In this document: one piece after another, positions 28,750-37,152 of the stretch | How positions within the stretch are numbered: the stretch's first letter is position 1 | Layout: every line of letters begins with the position of its first letter | Assembly: GCA_027493055.1 (NCBI GenBank) | Contig: JAPUDO010000074.1 | Location: 115,813-179,812 of the forward strand | Source of the DNA: Niabella sp. | GTDB taxonomy: Bacteria > Bacteroidota > Bacteroidia > Chitinophagales > Chitinophagaceae | DNA length: 64,000 nt | Direction: 5' to 3' | Notes under the pieces: model-generated | Told to the model about the DNA's origin: nothing | Database searches by the model: none | The model's input: only the letters and a program-made list of their open reading frames with translations | Program-made: the position numbers and the translations under genes

Positions 28750-30645
28750 TTATTTTTTCATTAAACCATGTGAATCCAGTTCCGAAAGCACCAACTCATT
28801 TAATTCATCCTTTAATTTGAATTTCCAGTAATACTTAAAAATGAACGATGTTAAGAAACGAGGAACGCCTTGTTTTGATAATAAGCTTATTGCTATCTTC
28901 TTCAATCGCTTTCGGGAAAGCTCATTCCACTGCAAAAAAGAGTCTCTTACAGACCCAAGAGATTTTGAAGGGAATTCAGGGTACACAGGAGCCCGCGGAT
29001 GCATTTCACTTACATAATCGTTCATTTGGTTAAGTGTTACGCCATTATCATCTATTAACAGATCGGGGATAAAAGGGTATATGCCGTTGTTAATGAGATT
29101 GCGTTGTTCGATTGGATTATAAGTGTTCCCTAGTACACTTCCAATCAGGTCATTCTGACGAAAACCAAATAGTTTTTGAATAAAATGCTGGCAATTAAAT
29201 CTTCCCAACAGGTAGTCGTGCTCGCGGTAATCCCTGTCCAAAAAACCCGAAAACCCGCCTAAAGCGCCACAGGCAATGGCGTCACTGCCATCTATTTGTT
29301 TTACAAGCATTCCATCTTCATCAAATTTCTTTCTTCGCGGCGCCAACATAAATCGACTATAATCTGACAATCCTACCGCTTTATCAACAGTTACCGGCTT
29401 TACCAGGGGCTGATGACGAAGTGCACCTAATAGCTTCAGTGCAGAACCAATTATAGAAAGCTTTTTTACTTTGCTGTTTATTTCCACCAATGAGTCTGTA
29501 TTTGGGAAAGGGTCTATCATTAATACAGTCTGAAAACTTTTGTCATTAATATCTTCGACGCTATTATCCTTTTTAACTTTGCCGTCTTTATTCCTCACAA
29601 CAAAGTCCCCAGCGCCTTGAGTAACCGTTTTGGAGTACTCAAAAGGAGAATGCTTTTTAATACTCCACAGCCTCTCCTGGTATTTTCTTTCCAGCAGGAA
29701 TGCGGCCGTTTCAAAGGGCTCGTTATTGACCGCTCCTCCGTCAACCATCCAATGAGAGTAGTCATCATTATTATTTAGCTGTTTAAGGGTTATTCCGCCG
29801 GTTATGAGTGGATTTGATTTAATATACTTTCCTTTTCTTGTTATTTTTCGGGGTGCAAAACCAATTGGGAAAGCCCCTGTAGCTTGTAGTACGTTACCGA
29901 AAAGTTGTTTGTTTCCATCACCATGATTGATACAAAGCGGGATTCGTGACAGCCCTGGCTCAACAACCACATTGTTTTCCACCGAACTGAGTTGAAAATG
30001 TCCAAAATCTTTTGCCGACTTCATTTTATAGGGATGTACCTGACCGGGGGCCGGTTTTCCCCCGATTTGGTTAAACTCAATTTCAGTTTCTATACCATCT
30101 ATATTGGTGAGGGAAGTTGCAAACTCCAGGTCGTCCGACAGGTATTTTTTTCCTTTCAGATTCTCACTTTCGTACCCTTTCGTTTTATTAATAAATTTAT
30201 CTGTAAGATCATCAATAAACTGTGAGCTCAGCAGGGAAGACGGCGATGTAAAACAAATGTCCCGGCTGCTCAGCAATTGCTGCATCATAGGGTTGGCGTT
30301 ATCCCTTCCTTCTGTGAGGTTTACCCACGCGTCATATTGAATACTTTCCGTTTCATACCATTTTGAATTCAACGTTTGTCCATCATTCCCAAATACATCA
30401 AACTTTTTATGGGCCTGCAAAATGAGAAATCCTCCCGATATTCCTCCTGCGCTGGCTCCGGTGATAACCTCTATTTCCACACGATGGCGGGGGATCCTCC
30501 GGTCATCCGGAAAAAGCTTTTTTGCTCTTTCCCAGCGTTCAAGCGTTTCTAACAGATAGTCTACTACGCCGGCGGTATAAGCGCCTGCCGATACTGCACC
30601 GGCCAGGCAAAGGCCTATTCGGATTACGGGTGTTTCTTCTCTCAT
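28750..30645 (-). CDS. Patatin-like phospholipase, first gene of the nine-gene operon
   Basis: A 631-residue protein starting at the ATG at 30645 (MREETPVIRIGLCLAG); an upstream ATG at 30744 would add 33 unlikely residues. The oxyanion loop is CLAGAVSAGAYTAGV (13-27), the nucleophile elbow GASAGG puts the serine at about residue 65, and the catalytic Asp is in MVDGGAVNNEPFE (near 302). This Ser-Asp dyad cleaves acyl esters, usually of phospholipids. The protein is longer than a minimal patatin; the C-terminal ~250 residues are helical and basic. No signal peptide, so it is probably cytoplasmic or peripheral at the inner membrane. It leads the operon, with a 562-bp gene-free leader upstream. 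Confidence 0.88.
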   Translation of the reverse strand: MREETPVIRIGLCLAGAVSAGAYTAGVVDYLLETLERWERAKKLFPDDRRIPRHRVEIEVITGASAGGISGGFLILQAHKKFDVFGNDGQTLNSKWYETESIQYDAWVNLTEGRDNANPMMQQLLSSRDICFTSPSSLLSSQFIDDLTDKFINKTKGYESENLKGKKYLSDDLEFATSLTNIDGIETEIEFNQIGGKPAPGQVHPYKMKSAKDFGHFQLSSVENNVVVEPGLSRIPLCINHGDGNKQLFGNVLQATGAFPIGFAPRKITRKGKYIKSNPLITGGITLKQLNNNDDYSHWMVDGGAVNNEPFETAAFLLERKYQERLWSIKKHSPFEYSKTVTQGAGDFVVRNKDGKVKKDNSVEDINDKSFQTVLMIDPFPNTDSLVEINSKVKKLSIIGSALKLLGALRHQPLVKPVTVDKAVGLSDYSRFMLAPRRKKFDEDGMLVKQIDGSDAIACGALGGFSGFLDRDYREHDYLLGRFNCQHFIQKLFGFRQNDLIGSVLGNTYNPIEQRNLINNGIYPFIPDLLIDDNGVTLNQMNDYVSEMHPRAPVYPEFPSKSLGSVRDSFLQWNELSRKRLKKIAISLLSKQGVPRFLTSFIFKYYWKFKLKDELNELVLSELDSHGLMKK

Positions 30646-31207
30646 AATAAAGCATTTAAATTTTGAAAATGAATATAAAAACGCAGCTACGAATTGTTTT
30701 GTAAAGTTCAATGGCAAGTAACTACAGCCCCAACTATTCTGCACATATAGCTATAACAATCAGGTAAAAATTAATATCATACGCCCAAGCTAAGCATCTG
30801 ACGCATAGCTCAACAAGATATGTTTTATATCATCTAGCAAGAAAACTGCAGTAGTGTTTGGTTCAAAATACATGGTGTTATCAGATGTTTAAACAGATTA
30901 ACATTCATCACAAACTTCCTTATGCTAATATAATCACTTTTGGGATCAATTCAAGTATTTGGGGAAGGAATTAAAATATTTGCTATTTAACTAAAGTAAA
31001 TACAAATCAGAATATAATCTTCACGATTTTAGGCGTATCGCTGATACTCATTAGTAGAAGCACTTTCCGTTGATGGGCTGTAACCAGAACAGTTAGGCCA
31101 TGTACTTTATACAAAAACAGTGGAATCATAAGGTAGTTTTCCCTTACTGATTTGTACCAAATTTTACTCAAAAAACACTAAGAAAAATTCCCTAATACAA
31201 ACAAACA
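30646..31207. other. Gene-free region upstream of the nine-gene operon
   Basis: These 562 bases are AT-rich and hold no supported gene on either strand. They lie between the start of the patatin gene and the 3' end of the GH92 gene, so the operon promoter should be here, on the minus strand. I found no exact TAnnTTTG box and no strong hairpin after the GH92 stop codon. Confidence 0.5.
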
Positions 31208-33487
31208 CTATTTTTCTTTGCTAAATGAGTAAGGTGCATTTTGCGGTTTAGTACCCCTGGACTTATTAGGCTGCGCCGACATGGTAAAATACATCTTTGC
31301 GCCCTTCAACAGATCATTATACTTCAAAAAATTATGCGGATATTCTTTTCCATTCAGCGTCAGCCGGTCCACATAAACGTGATCGCCCGATGGCTGCTGT
31401 GCCTGAATTTCTACCCGTACACCATTTTCCAGGAGCAAAGTTACTTTCTTAAATTGCGGAGACCCCAGCACATATTCACCAGATACCGGTGCAACAGGAT
31501 AAAACCCAAGTGAAGAGAACACATACCATGCAGAGGTTTGACCATTGTCTTCATCCCCGCAATACCCGTCGGGCGTAGCGGCATACAATTTATCCATGAT
31601 CCTGCGTACCCAAAATTGAGTTTTCCACGGCTGTGCTGCATAATTATACAAATACGGCATGTGCTGTATAGGCTGATTGCCATGTGCATACTGCCCCATA
31701 TTCATCACCTGCATTTCGCGCATTTCGTGAATCATCCTGCGGCTTTTCATACCCTCGTAACTCGGAATAACAAATACCGTATCCAGCATGGCGTTAAATT
31801 GATCGTTCCCTCCCATGAGATCTATCAAACCTTGGGGATCATGAAAAACACAAAAGCTCCAGTGCCAGGCATTTCCTTCGGTGTAATCCCTGCTCCAGGC
31901 GCTCGGATCAAATGATCCGATAAACGTACCATCTTCCTTTTTGGCACGCATCAGCTTCGTTTGTGCATCAAAAAGATGTTTGTAATTATAAGCTCTTTGC
32001 TTATAAATCTCAATTTCATGCCGGGGTTTTCCCAAAGCTTTCCCAAACTGGTAGATACACCAATCAGCATAGGCATATTCCAATGTACGCGCCACATTCT
32101 GATTCACTTCTTTTCCTGTAGGAACATATCCCAACTCATTATAATAGGCGTACCCTTCTCTTCCTGTAGCTGAATTTTTAGGATGAACATGATTGGCTCC
32201 ATGCTTCACTGCTTCCCACAATGTCAAGGCATCATAGCCTTTTCTGCCGGTAATATATGCATCCGCAACTACTGAAGCAGAGTTGTTCCCAATCATAGAA
32301 GCCCGGTGCCCGGGGCTTGCCCATTCCGGCAGGAACCCACTTTCCAGGTAGGCATTCACCAGCCCTTCCTGCATTTGATTGTTCATGGAAGGATACAGCA
32401 GATTCAGCAAAGGGAAAAGACTTCGGAAAGTATCCCAGAACCCCGTATCCGTAAACATCGCTCCCGGAAGCACCTGCCCGTTGTAGGGGCTGTAATGCAT
32501 ACGCCGCCCGTTAGCATCGATCTCGGAAAGGTCACGCGGAAACAAAACCGATCTGTAAAGACAGGAATAAAAAGTGCGCAACCGGTCTGTATCCGGGTCT
32601 TCAACCTGTACTCTTCCCAACACATCGTTCCATTCCCGGCGCCCCTGCTGTTTAAGTTCATCAAAACTCAACCCGCTCACTTCCTTCATATTCAGCAGGG
32701 CCTGCTCATGACTGATAAAAGAAGATGCAACCCTGGCATGGACCACTTCTCCCCGCCTGGTTTTAAAGCCTATAATGGCGCCAACATGATTGTCTTTTAT
32801 CTCCATTTCATCTGAAAAATCACCATTTTTTACAGAGATCCTGTACGCAAAAGGCTTATCAAACTCAATCACAAAATAATTCCTGAAATTTTCCGGAACA
32901 CCTCCGCTGTTTTTGGTGGTATAACCAATGATCCTTTTCTTTTCAGGAATGATCTGGATATAGGATCCTTTATCAAATGCATCCACAATCACAAAAGCAC
33001 TATCGGTTCCAGGGAAGGTCATCCGGAAAATTGCAGCACGGGAAGAGGGAGTAAGTTCAGTGGTCACATCGTAATCTGCCAGGTAAACGCTATAATAATA
33101 CGGCTGAGCTACTTCAGCCTTATGCGAAAACCAACTGGCTCTTTCTTCTATATTAAATTTAGGCGTTCCGGTCATTGGCATAATGGCAAATTGCCCGTAA
33201 TCGTTGTTCCACGGGCTTGGTTGGTGGGTTTGCCTGAACCCGTTGATCTTATCGGCAGTGTACGTATATATCCACCCATCACCCATTTTACCGGTTTGAG
33301 GTGTCCAGAAATTCATTCCCCATGGCCGCGCTATAGCAGGATAAGTATTTCCATTAGATAGCTCGTATTTAGACATGGTTCCTACCAGCGGATTTACATA
33401 ATCCACCACAGTTTTTGGCTGTGCGCATAATCTGTGAGAAAAAGCAATCACAAAGCAACAGGTAAAAGCAATAAAGGATCTTAGCAT
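31208..33487 (-). CDS. GH92 family alpha-mannosidase, secreted
   Basis: A 759-residue glycoside hydrolase family 92 protein, calcium-dependent exo-alpha-mannosidases common in Bacteroidota. A signal peptide (1-22, ending LCAQ) is followed by the N-terminal beta-sandwich (VDYVNPLVGT, NTYPAIARPWGMNFWTPQTG, INGFRQTHQPSPWNNDYGQF) and the (alpha/alpha)6 catalytic domain (WDTFRSLFPLLNLLYP, GNAWHWSFCVFHDPQGLIDL). GYCGDEDNGQTSAWYVFSSL (near 640) is the usual catalytic and calcium block. It probably acts in the periplasm or on the cell surface, trimming mannose from glycans. It stands alone, with no SusC/SusD pair in view. Confidence 0.93.
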   Translation of the reverse strand: MLRSFIAFTCCFVIAFSHRLCAQPKTVVDYVNPLVGTMSKYELSNGNTYPAIARPWGMNFWTPQTGKMGDGWIYTYTADKINGFRQTHQPSPWNNDYGQFAIMPMTGTPKFNIEERASWFSHKAEVAQPYYYSVYLADYDVTTELTPSSRAAIFRMTFPGTDSAFVIVDAFDKGSYIQIIPEKKRIIGYTTKNSGGVPENFRNYFVIEFDKPFAYRISVKNGDFSDEMEIKDNHVGAIIGFKTRRGEVVHARVASSFISHEQALLNMKEVSGLSFDELKQQGRREWNDVLGRVQVEDPDTDRLRTFYSCLYRSVLFPRDLSEIDANGRRMHYSPYNGQVLPGAMFTDTGFWDTFRSLFPLLNLLYPSMNNQMQEGLVNAYLESGFLPEWASPGHRASMIGNNSASVVADAYITGRKGYDALTLWEAVKHGANHVHPKNSATGREGYAYYNELGYVPTGKEVNQNVARTLEYAYADWCIYQFGKALGKPRHEIEIYKQRAYNYKHLFDAQTKLMRAKKEDGTFIGSFDPSAWSRDYTEGNAWHWSFCVFHDPQGLIDLMGGNDQFNAMLDTVFVIPSYEGMKSRRMIHEMREMQVMNMGQYAHGNQPIQHMPYLYNYAAQPWKTQFWVRRIMDKLYAATPDGYCGDEDNGQTSAWYVFSSLGFYPVAPVSGEYVLGSPQFKKVTLLLENGVRVEIQAQQPSGDHVYVDRLTLNGKEYPHNFLKYNDLLKGAKMYFTMSAQPNKSRGTKPQNAPYSFSKEK

Positions 33488-33612
33488 ATATATGGCATAT
33501 AATAGTTTAAGGGTTATTGTATTTTGTTTGCTAATAATCAGCCGGAAATTTAAACAATTTCAGTTCTTTTACCTCAACACTACAGATAAACCTCAAAATT
33601 TTATTCTTCCTC

Positions 33613-33780
33613 TTACTCAAGTTTTTTAAGCCATTTGCAAACAGGATCATCATCATTAGACAGAGTCACCTCGGCAATACCTAAACGCATTCCTGTATTT
33701 TTTTCAAACAGCATGAGTTTGCTGATCCCAGTCTTTGTAATTACTGATATGGTGCTTGTATTGTTGCTGTAATTGCCCGG
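33613..33780 (-). pseudogene. Decayed fragment of an ISAon1/ISL3-type transposase
   Basis: Read on the minus strand, this stretch matches the N-terminal part of the intact transposase at 34640-34790: QQYKHHISNYKDWDQQTH against QQYKRHISDYKDWDQQTH. A deletion of about 16 bases then shifts the frame to MLFEKNTGMRLGIAEVTLSN before a stop. The conserved SIDETAL is lost (GIAEVTL), so no activity is possible. It lies just outside the left end of the intact insertion sequence. Confidence 0.7.
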
Positions 33781-33877
33781 CCTTCTTTGTCTTTAGTACA
33801 TTAACCCACTCAAAATTTTTATCGGATCAGGTTTAAAAGTTGGGGGATATTAGTAGTTATGCATAAATATTAGCTAA

Positions 33878-34792
33878 TCAGAACAGGAAGAAGTTAATAT
33901 CCCTGACACCTCTTGCCGATGCTCTAAAAGCTTTGATCTTGGCATTGAAAGATTCTGCCGAAGCATTGGTGCTCCTGTTATTGAAAAAGTTAAGGATGGC
34001 CAGGTAATGTGTTTGAACAGACCGGGATACAGTTCTGAACGATTCTATTGCAGATGCCTCCACATCATTATACCACAAAGCCAGTTTTTTAAAGGCCTGC
34101 TCCTTACAGGTGCAGTAACGGAAGATATTACCCAGCTTTTGTGACAGCTCATAAGCCTGTTTAATCCTGGGATATCTTTCAAATAATAATCCGGCTCTTT
34201 GCTTTTGCGAGGAGGTCCAGGTGTCTTTATGTTTGAATAAGAGATACCGGCTTCTGGCCAGCAACTGCTTGGGAGAGTCTCCATTAGGCAACAGTTGTGG
34301 AATATAAGTTTGTTGAAGTTTTCTGGCCTGAGCTATTTGCTCATTCTCCAGATCCAGCTCCTGCCATCGGTATTTGATCCTAAGCTCTTGTACCGCTTCT
34401 GAGGCTAATTGCTGAACATGGAAGCGGTCAATAACCCGGTGTGCATTAGGGAAACATCGCTTTACTATCAGGTTCATACTGGCTGCCATATCTAAGGTCA
34501 CTTCCTGAACCCGTTTCCTGTTTTTCTCACTGATTTTAAGTAATACCTCGATTACCTTATCGGCCTGTGTGCTTCTGATCATGGCTACTAAAGCTCCTTT
34601 TTTGCCTTTTGCTGCTTTATTGGTGATTACGGTATATAACTCATCATTAGACAGGGCTGTCTCATCAATACTTAAATGAGTCCCCATATTTTTTTCAAAC
34701 AACATCCACTCTGAAGCATGCGTTTGCTGATCCCAATCTTTGTAATCACTGATATGGCGCTTATACTGTTGTTGCAACTGCTTGCCATCCAT
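33878..34792 (-). CDS. Transposase, catalytic ORF (ISAon1/ISL3-like DDE)
   Basis: A 304-residue DDE transposase. The acidic triad is readable: Asp43 in LSIDETAL, Asp101 in VTLDMAAS and Glu280 in NASAESFNAKIK. The segment HRVIDRFHVQQLASEAVQEL is characteristic of ISL3-type enzymes. The frame stays open upstream of the ATG back to 34851, and that stretch encodes sensible sequence (DNQPVSCHQLGRHYQ), so the product may be made by frameshifting from the upstream ORF rather than from this ATG. It looks complete. Confidence 0.88.
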   Translation of the reverse strand: MDGKQLQQQYKRHISDYKDWDQQTHASEWMLFEKNMGTHLSIDETALSNDELYTVITNKAAKGKKGALVAMIRSTQADKVIEVLLKISEKNRKRVQEVTLDMAASMNLIVKRCFPNAHRVIDRFHVQQLASEAVQELRIKYRWQELDLENEQIAQARKLQQTYIPQLLPNGDSPKQLLARSRYLLFKHKDTWTSSQKQRAGLLFERYPRIKQAYELSQKLGNIFRYCTCKEQAFKKLALWYNDVEASAIESFRTVSRSVQTHYLAILNFFNNRSTNASAESFNAKIKAFRASARGVRDINFFLF

Positions 34793-34832
34793 TTGATAGT
34801 GGCGGCCTAATTGATGACAACTGACAGGCTGG

Positions 34833-35183
34833 TTATCTAAGTGCTTCTTTTAAAAAAGCAGCAAACTCTTTGGTTAGCCTTGTGCCTTTCATTACCAGAT
34901 CCCAGTTACGAGAAACAATAGTTCCTGTATCAGGATCTTCCCAACGACGACGCTTAACGCTAAGCTCTACCTTATGTTCTCTTATAGGGAAATCCTGTAC
35001 TCTCACTTCGGGATAGAAACCTTTGGAATGAAACTTCTGGCCCTTATACTCCTGCGGAAGCTCGTTTTTCTCCTCTAAAAACAACACTAATCCTTCTTTA
35101 TCTTTTAACACATTTATCAACTCAAAATATTCTAACGTACCTGCTGGTAACAAATAACCCATTAATTCCTTGAATGCTTCCAA
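34833..35183 (-). CDS. Transposase N-terminal ORF (ISAon1 type)
   Basis: A 116-residue protein matching the N-terminal region protein that accompanies ISAon1-type transposases in Bacteroidota: FKELMGYLLPAGTLEYFELI, FHSKGFYPEVRVQDFPIREH, RRRWEDPDTGTIVSRNWDLV and GTRLTKEFAAFLKEALR. It is probably the zinc-finger/DNA-recognition part of the enzyme in split form. A run of T then A near its end (34847-34858) sits where the catalytic frame begins, and a +1 shift would join the two into one protein. Confidence 0.8.
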   Translation of the reverse strand: MEAFKELMGYLLPAGTLEYFELINVLKDKEGLVLFLEEKNELPQEYKGQKFHSKGFYPEVRVQDFPIREHKVELSVKRRRWEDPDTGTIVSRNWDLVMKGTRLTKEFAAFLKEALR

Positions 35184-35314
35184 TTTATACCTACATTTTA
35201 TTATAATGCAAATACAAATATTTTAACCCAATCCCCCACATTTTTCACTTGTGCCTTTTTATCTTAATCCCTGATCCGGGCCGTGCAAAGCGCTGTTTAT
35301 TTCATAAAAACAAA

Positions 35315-35338
35315 AAAGTCAGCATAAATGCTGACTTT
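35315..35338. terminator. Terminator-like hairpin next to the ICE left end
   Basis: A perfect 10-bp stem (AAAGTCAGCA with TGCTGACTTT) around TAAA. The A run before and T run after make it a possible bidirectional terminator. It directly precedes the tRNA-end-like sequence described at 35339-35375. Confidence 0.6.
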
Positions 35339-35375
35339 CTGTGAACCCGCTGGTACAGAACTCGAACTCTTTTTT
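35339..35375 (-). other. Candidate attachment site with tRNA 3'-end-like sequence
   Basis: The bases TGAACCCGCTGG then, six bases on, ACTCGAAC resemble the reverse complement of a tRNA 3' end (acceptor stem plus T-arm), but are split by TACAGA and lack the rest of a tRNA. A tyrosine recombinase acting at a tRNA end would leave such a remnant. It is placed right where chromosomal genes end and conjugative-element genes begin. No matching right end is in the window, so this is a weak call. Confidence 0.3.
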
Positions 35376-35645
35376 GGAAGATTTAAGACGATTAAATCAA
35401 CTTAAAGACAGTCCGTACCAATCTGATATATTCGTGGAAAAGGTTAATCAACCTAAACCTAAACAGCTTCAAATTTCGACAAAGGTAAACAAATTGAAAA
35501 GATGACAATGCGTTATCATCAAAAATTTTCATGCTTCCTGCAAAAAATCTTTCCCGACTTCGACCTGTATCATGAAAGAAACTCATTGCTAAGGACAATA
35601 TTTGTGCATAGATAGTGATAGTGTTCAGTTTTAAAAATCTTAGCT

Positions 35646-36494
35646 ATGAGACATCCTTTGAACAACATTGTGGCTGAAATCCAAAAGCAAGAAAGGAAAT
35701 TATCAGCCGAAACATCCAGTTTCATTGACGAAGCATATAAGATGACGGTGTACCTCCAAGAGTTGTTAAGTACCGTTAAAGATGACGTAATAAAAGACGG
35801 CTTTTCCAGTAAGGATGAGGAAATCCAATTTTTTAAACAGGTAAAGCCGAACATCCTCGGAAAACTTATCTATTACAATAAGGTGTACCGCATTGAAACG
35901 GCTTGCCCCGTGGGTAACGGAAACCTGTATCAAAACTATTTCGCTTTGCAACTGCGTGACTTAAAACAGGAGTATCAAGAGCATATCTGCAATTCGGAAT
36001 TTTACAGGTACTTCCGTTCCGGCAGAACCGACCGTGACGGAAATTATTTCACGTTGGGAAACATCAATTATTATGACGGGCTGAACAGCTTTGTATTTGA
36101 AATCGACCCCAAATTTTCAACCTACTTTGATTACAAAGTGGCGAAAATCATCGCCAACGAATTAATCTATAATTACCTAACGACAAAGTTAAGCCCCGAA
36201 CAAAATCCCGATGTACTGCTACAACAAGAGGAAACAAAGGACTTCTTTTGGACACAGACAAAAAATGCACTTATCGAATTGATTTATGCACTATACGCCT
36301 GCGATGCCATTTCGCACGGGAAAATAGGCATCCGCAAAATCAGCATGGTATTCCAAATCCTGTTCCGTGTATCACTGAACGACATCCATAACAGCTTCCA
36401 CCGGATGAAAACCCGTGCAGGCTCTCGGACATTGTTTTTAGACCAACTGAAATACAGTTTAGAGGAATATATGGACAGGGAAGACAACCTATAA
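35646..36494 (+). CDS. rteC: RteC family regulator (first copy)
   Basis: A 282-residue RteC-domain protein. In CTnDOT, RteC activates the excision genes and so controls transfer. Family marks include a helical N terminus, ...EIQFFKQVKPNILGKLIYYN (near residue 65), FYRYFRSGRTDRDGNYF and FSTYFDYKVAKIIANELI. This copy is clearly more distant from the two copies at 42201 and 45270, which resemble each other closely, and is probably the native regulator of the element. A hairpin terminator follows at 36515. Confidence 0.9.
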   Translation: MRHPLNNIVAEIQKQERKLSAETSSFIDEAYKMTVYLQELLSTVKDDVIKDGFSSKDEEIQFFKQVKPNILGKLIYYNKVYRIETACPVGNGNLYQNYFALQLRDLKQEYQEHICNSEFYRYFRSGRTDRDGNYFTLGNINYYDGLNSFVFEIDPKFSTYFDYKVAKIIANELIYNYLTTKLSPEQNPDVLLQQEETKDFFWTQTKNALIELIYALYACDAISHGKIGIRKISMVFQILFRVSLNDIHNSFHRMKTRAGSRTLFLDQLKYSLEEYMDREDNL

Positions 36495-36514
36495 TTTTTG
36501 TCTTCTTTTTCCAT

Positions 36515-36552
36515 CAAAAAGGACAGCATCAATCGGTGCTGTCTTTTTTTTG
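36515..36552 (+). terminator. Rho-independent terminator after rteC
   Basis: GACAGCA pairs with TGCTGTC around an 8-base loop, preceded by A5 and followed by a run of eight T. It lies 21 bases after the rteC stop. Confidence 0.8.
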
Positions 36553-36756
36553 CCATTTGCCTATATGTGTCTATCGGCAAATTCATTGATTTAGATGCCG
36601 ACCTATTGACCAAAAGTGCGGAAAGAACCCAAAAACAGCACTTTACATGAATTGTAAAAAAATGAAAAAAGTGCCTTTTTGATACATACGTATCGGACGA
36701 CAGCCTGCGCCAATCGCTCCAATTTTGTGGTGTAGAAATCATTAAAAAGTATTGTT

Positions 36757-37065
36757 ATGAATATCGACAGAATGGAATTTATCGCATGGATGGAACGTAT
36801 AATGGAGCGTTTCGATATTTTGAAAGAGTATGTTCTCAACATCAAAAAGGAACGCCATAGCATTGACGGCGAGGAATTACTGGACAACCAAGACCTGCTC
36901 CTTATGCTGAAAATCAGCCACCGTTCCCTGCAACGCTACCGCTCCACCGGAAAGCTACCCTATTACACCATTAGCGGAAAGCTGTATTACAAACTTTCGG
37001 ATGTACACCAGTTCATCAGAGAGAGTTTCAAAGCACCTATACGGCGTACAAAAGAAAACCGATGA
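36757..37065 (+). CDS. Excisionase-like helix-turn-helix protein
   Basis: A 102-residue protein with an N-terminal helix and a MerR/excisionase-type HTH (about 46-95): LLDNQDLLLMLKISHRSLQR, then YRSTGKLPYYTISGKLYYKL. This is the HTH_17 pattern of small DNA-binding proteins beside rteC and topB in Bacteroidota conjugative elements, where relatives act as recombination directionality factors or transcription factors. It is 87 bp before the DUF3945 gene and probably co-transcribed with it. Confidence 0.85.
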   Translation: MNIDRMEFIAWMERIMERFDILKEYVLNIKKERHSIDGEELLDNQDLLLMLKISHRSLQRYRSTGKLPYYTISGKLYYKLSDVHQFIRESFKAPIRRTKENR

Positions 37066-37152
37066 CAAACCCTACCACGAAAGGACGGGTACGGCTTTGC
37101 CGTATCTGCTTCACCTACATTCGGACAATGTAAACTTTAAAAAATCAATATC

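Larger units (their letters stand above)
33829..35251 (-). mobile_element. Insertion sequence of the ISAon1 / ISL3-like type
   Basis: A two-gene element of about 1.42 kb. Imperfect terminal inverted repeats are seen: left GGTTTAAAAGTTGGGGGAT (about 33830) and right, read inward, AGTGAAAAATGTGGGGGATT (about 35231-35250). Both genes read leftwards. I could not define a target duplication. Family naming rests on the two-ORF layout and on sequence recall. Confidence 0.7.

Noticed and set aside
12945-30645. Reading the nine-gene operon as a prophage tail or contractile injection system
   Set aside because: No sheath, tube, baseplate, terminase or AAA ATPase gene is present; only size and DUF5675 hint at phage.
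35251-35645. A missing integrase gene at the left end of the conjugative element
   Set aside because: No frame in this stretch resembles a tyrosine or serine recombinase; the integrase must be at the other end.
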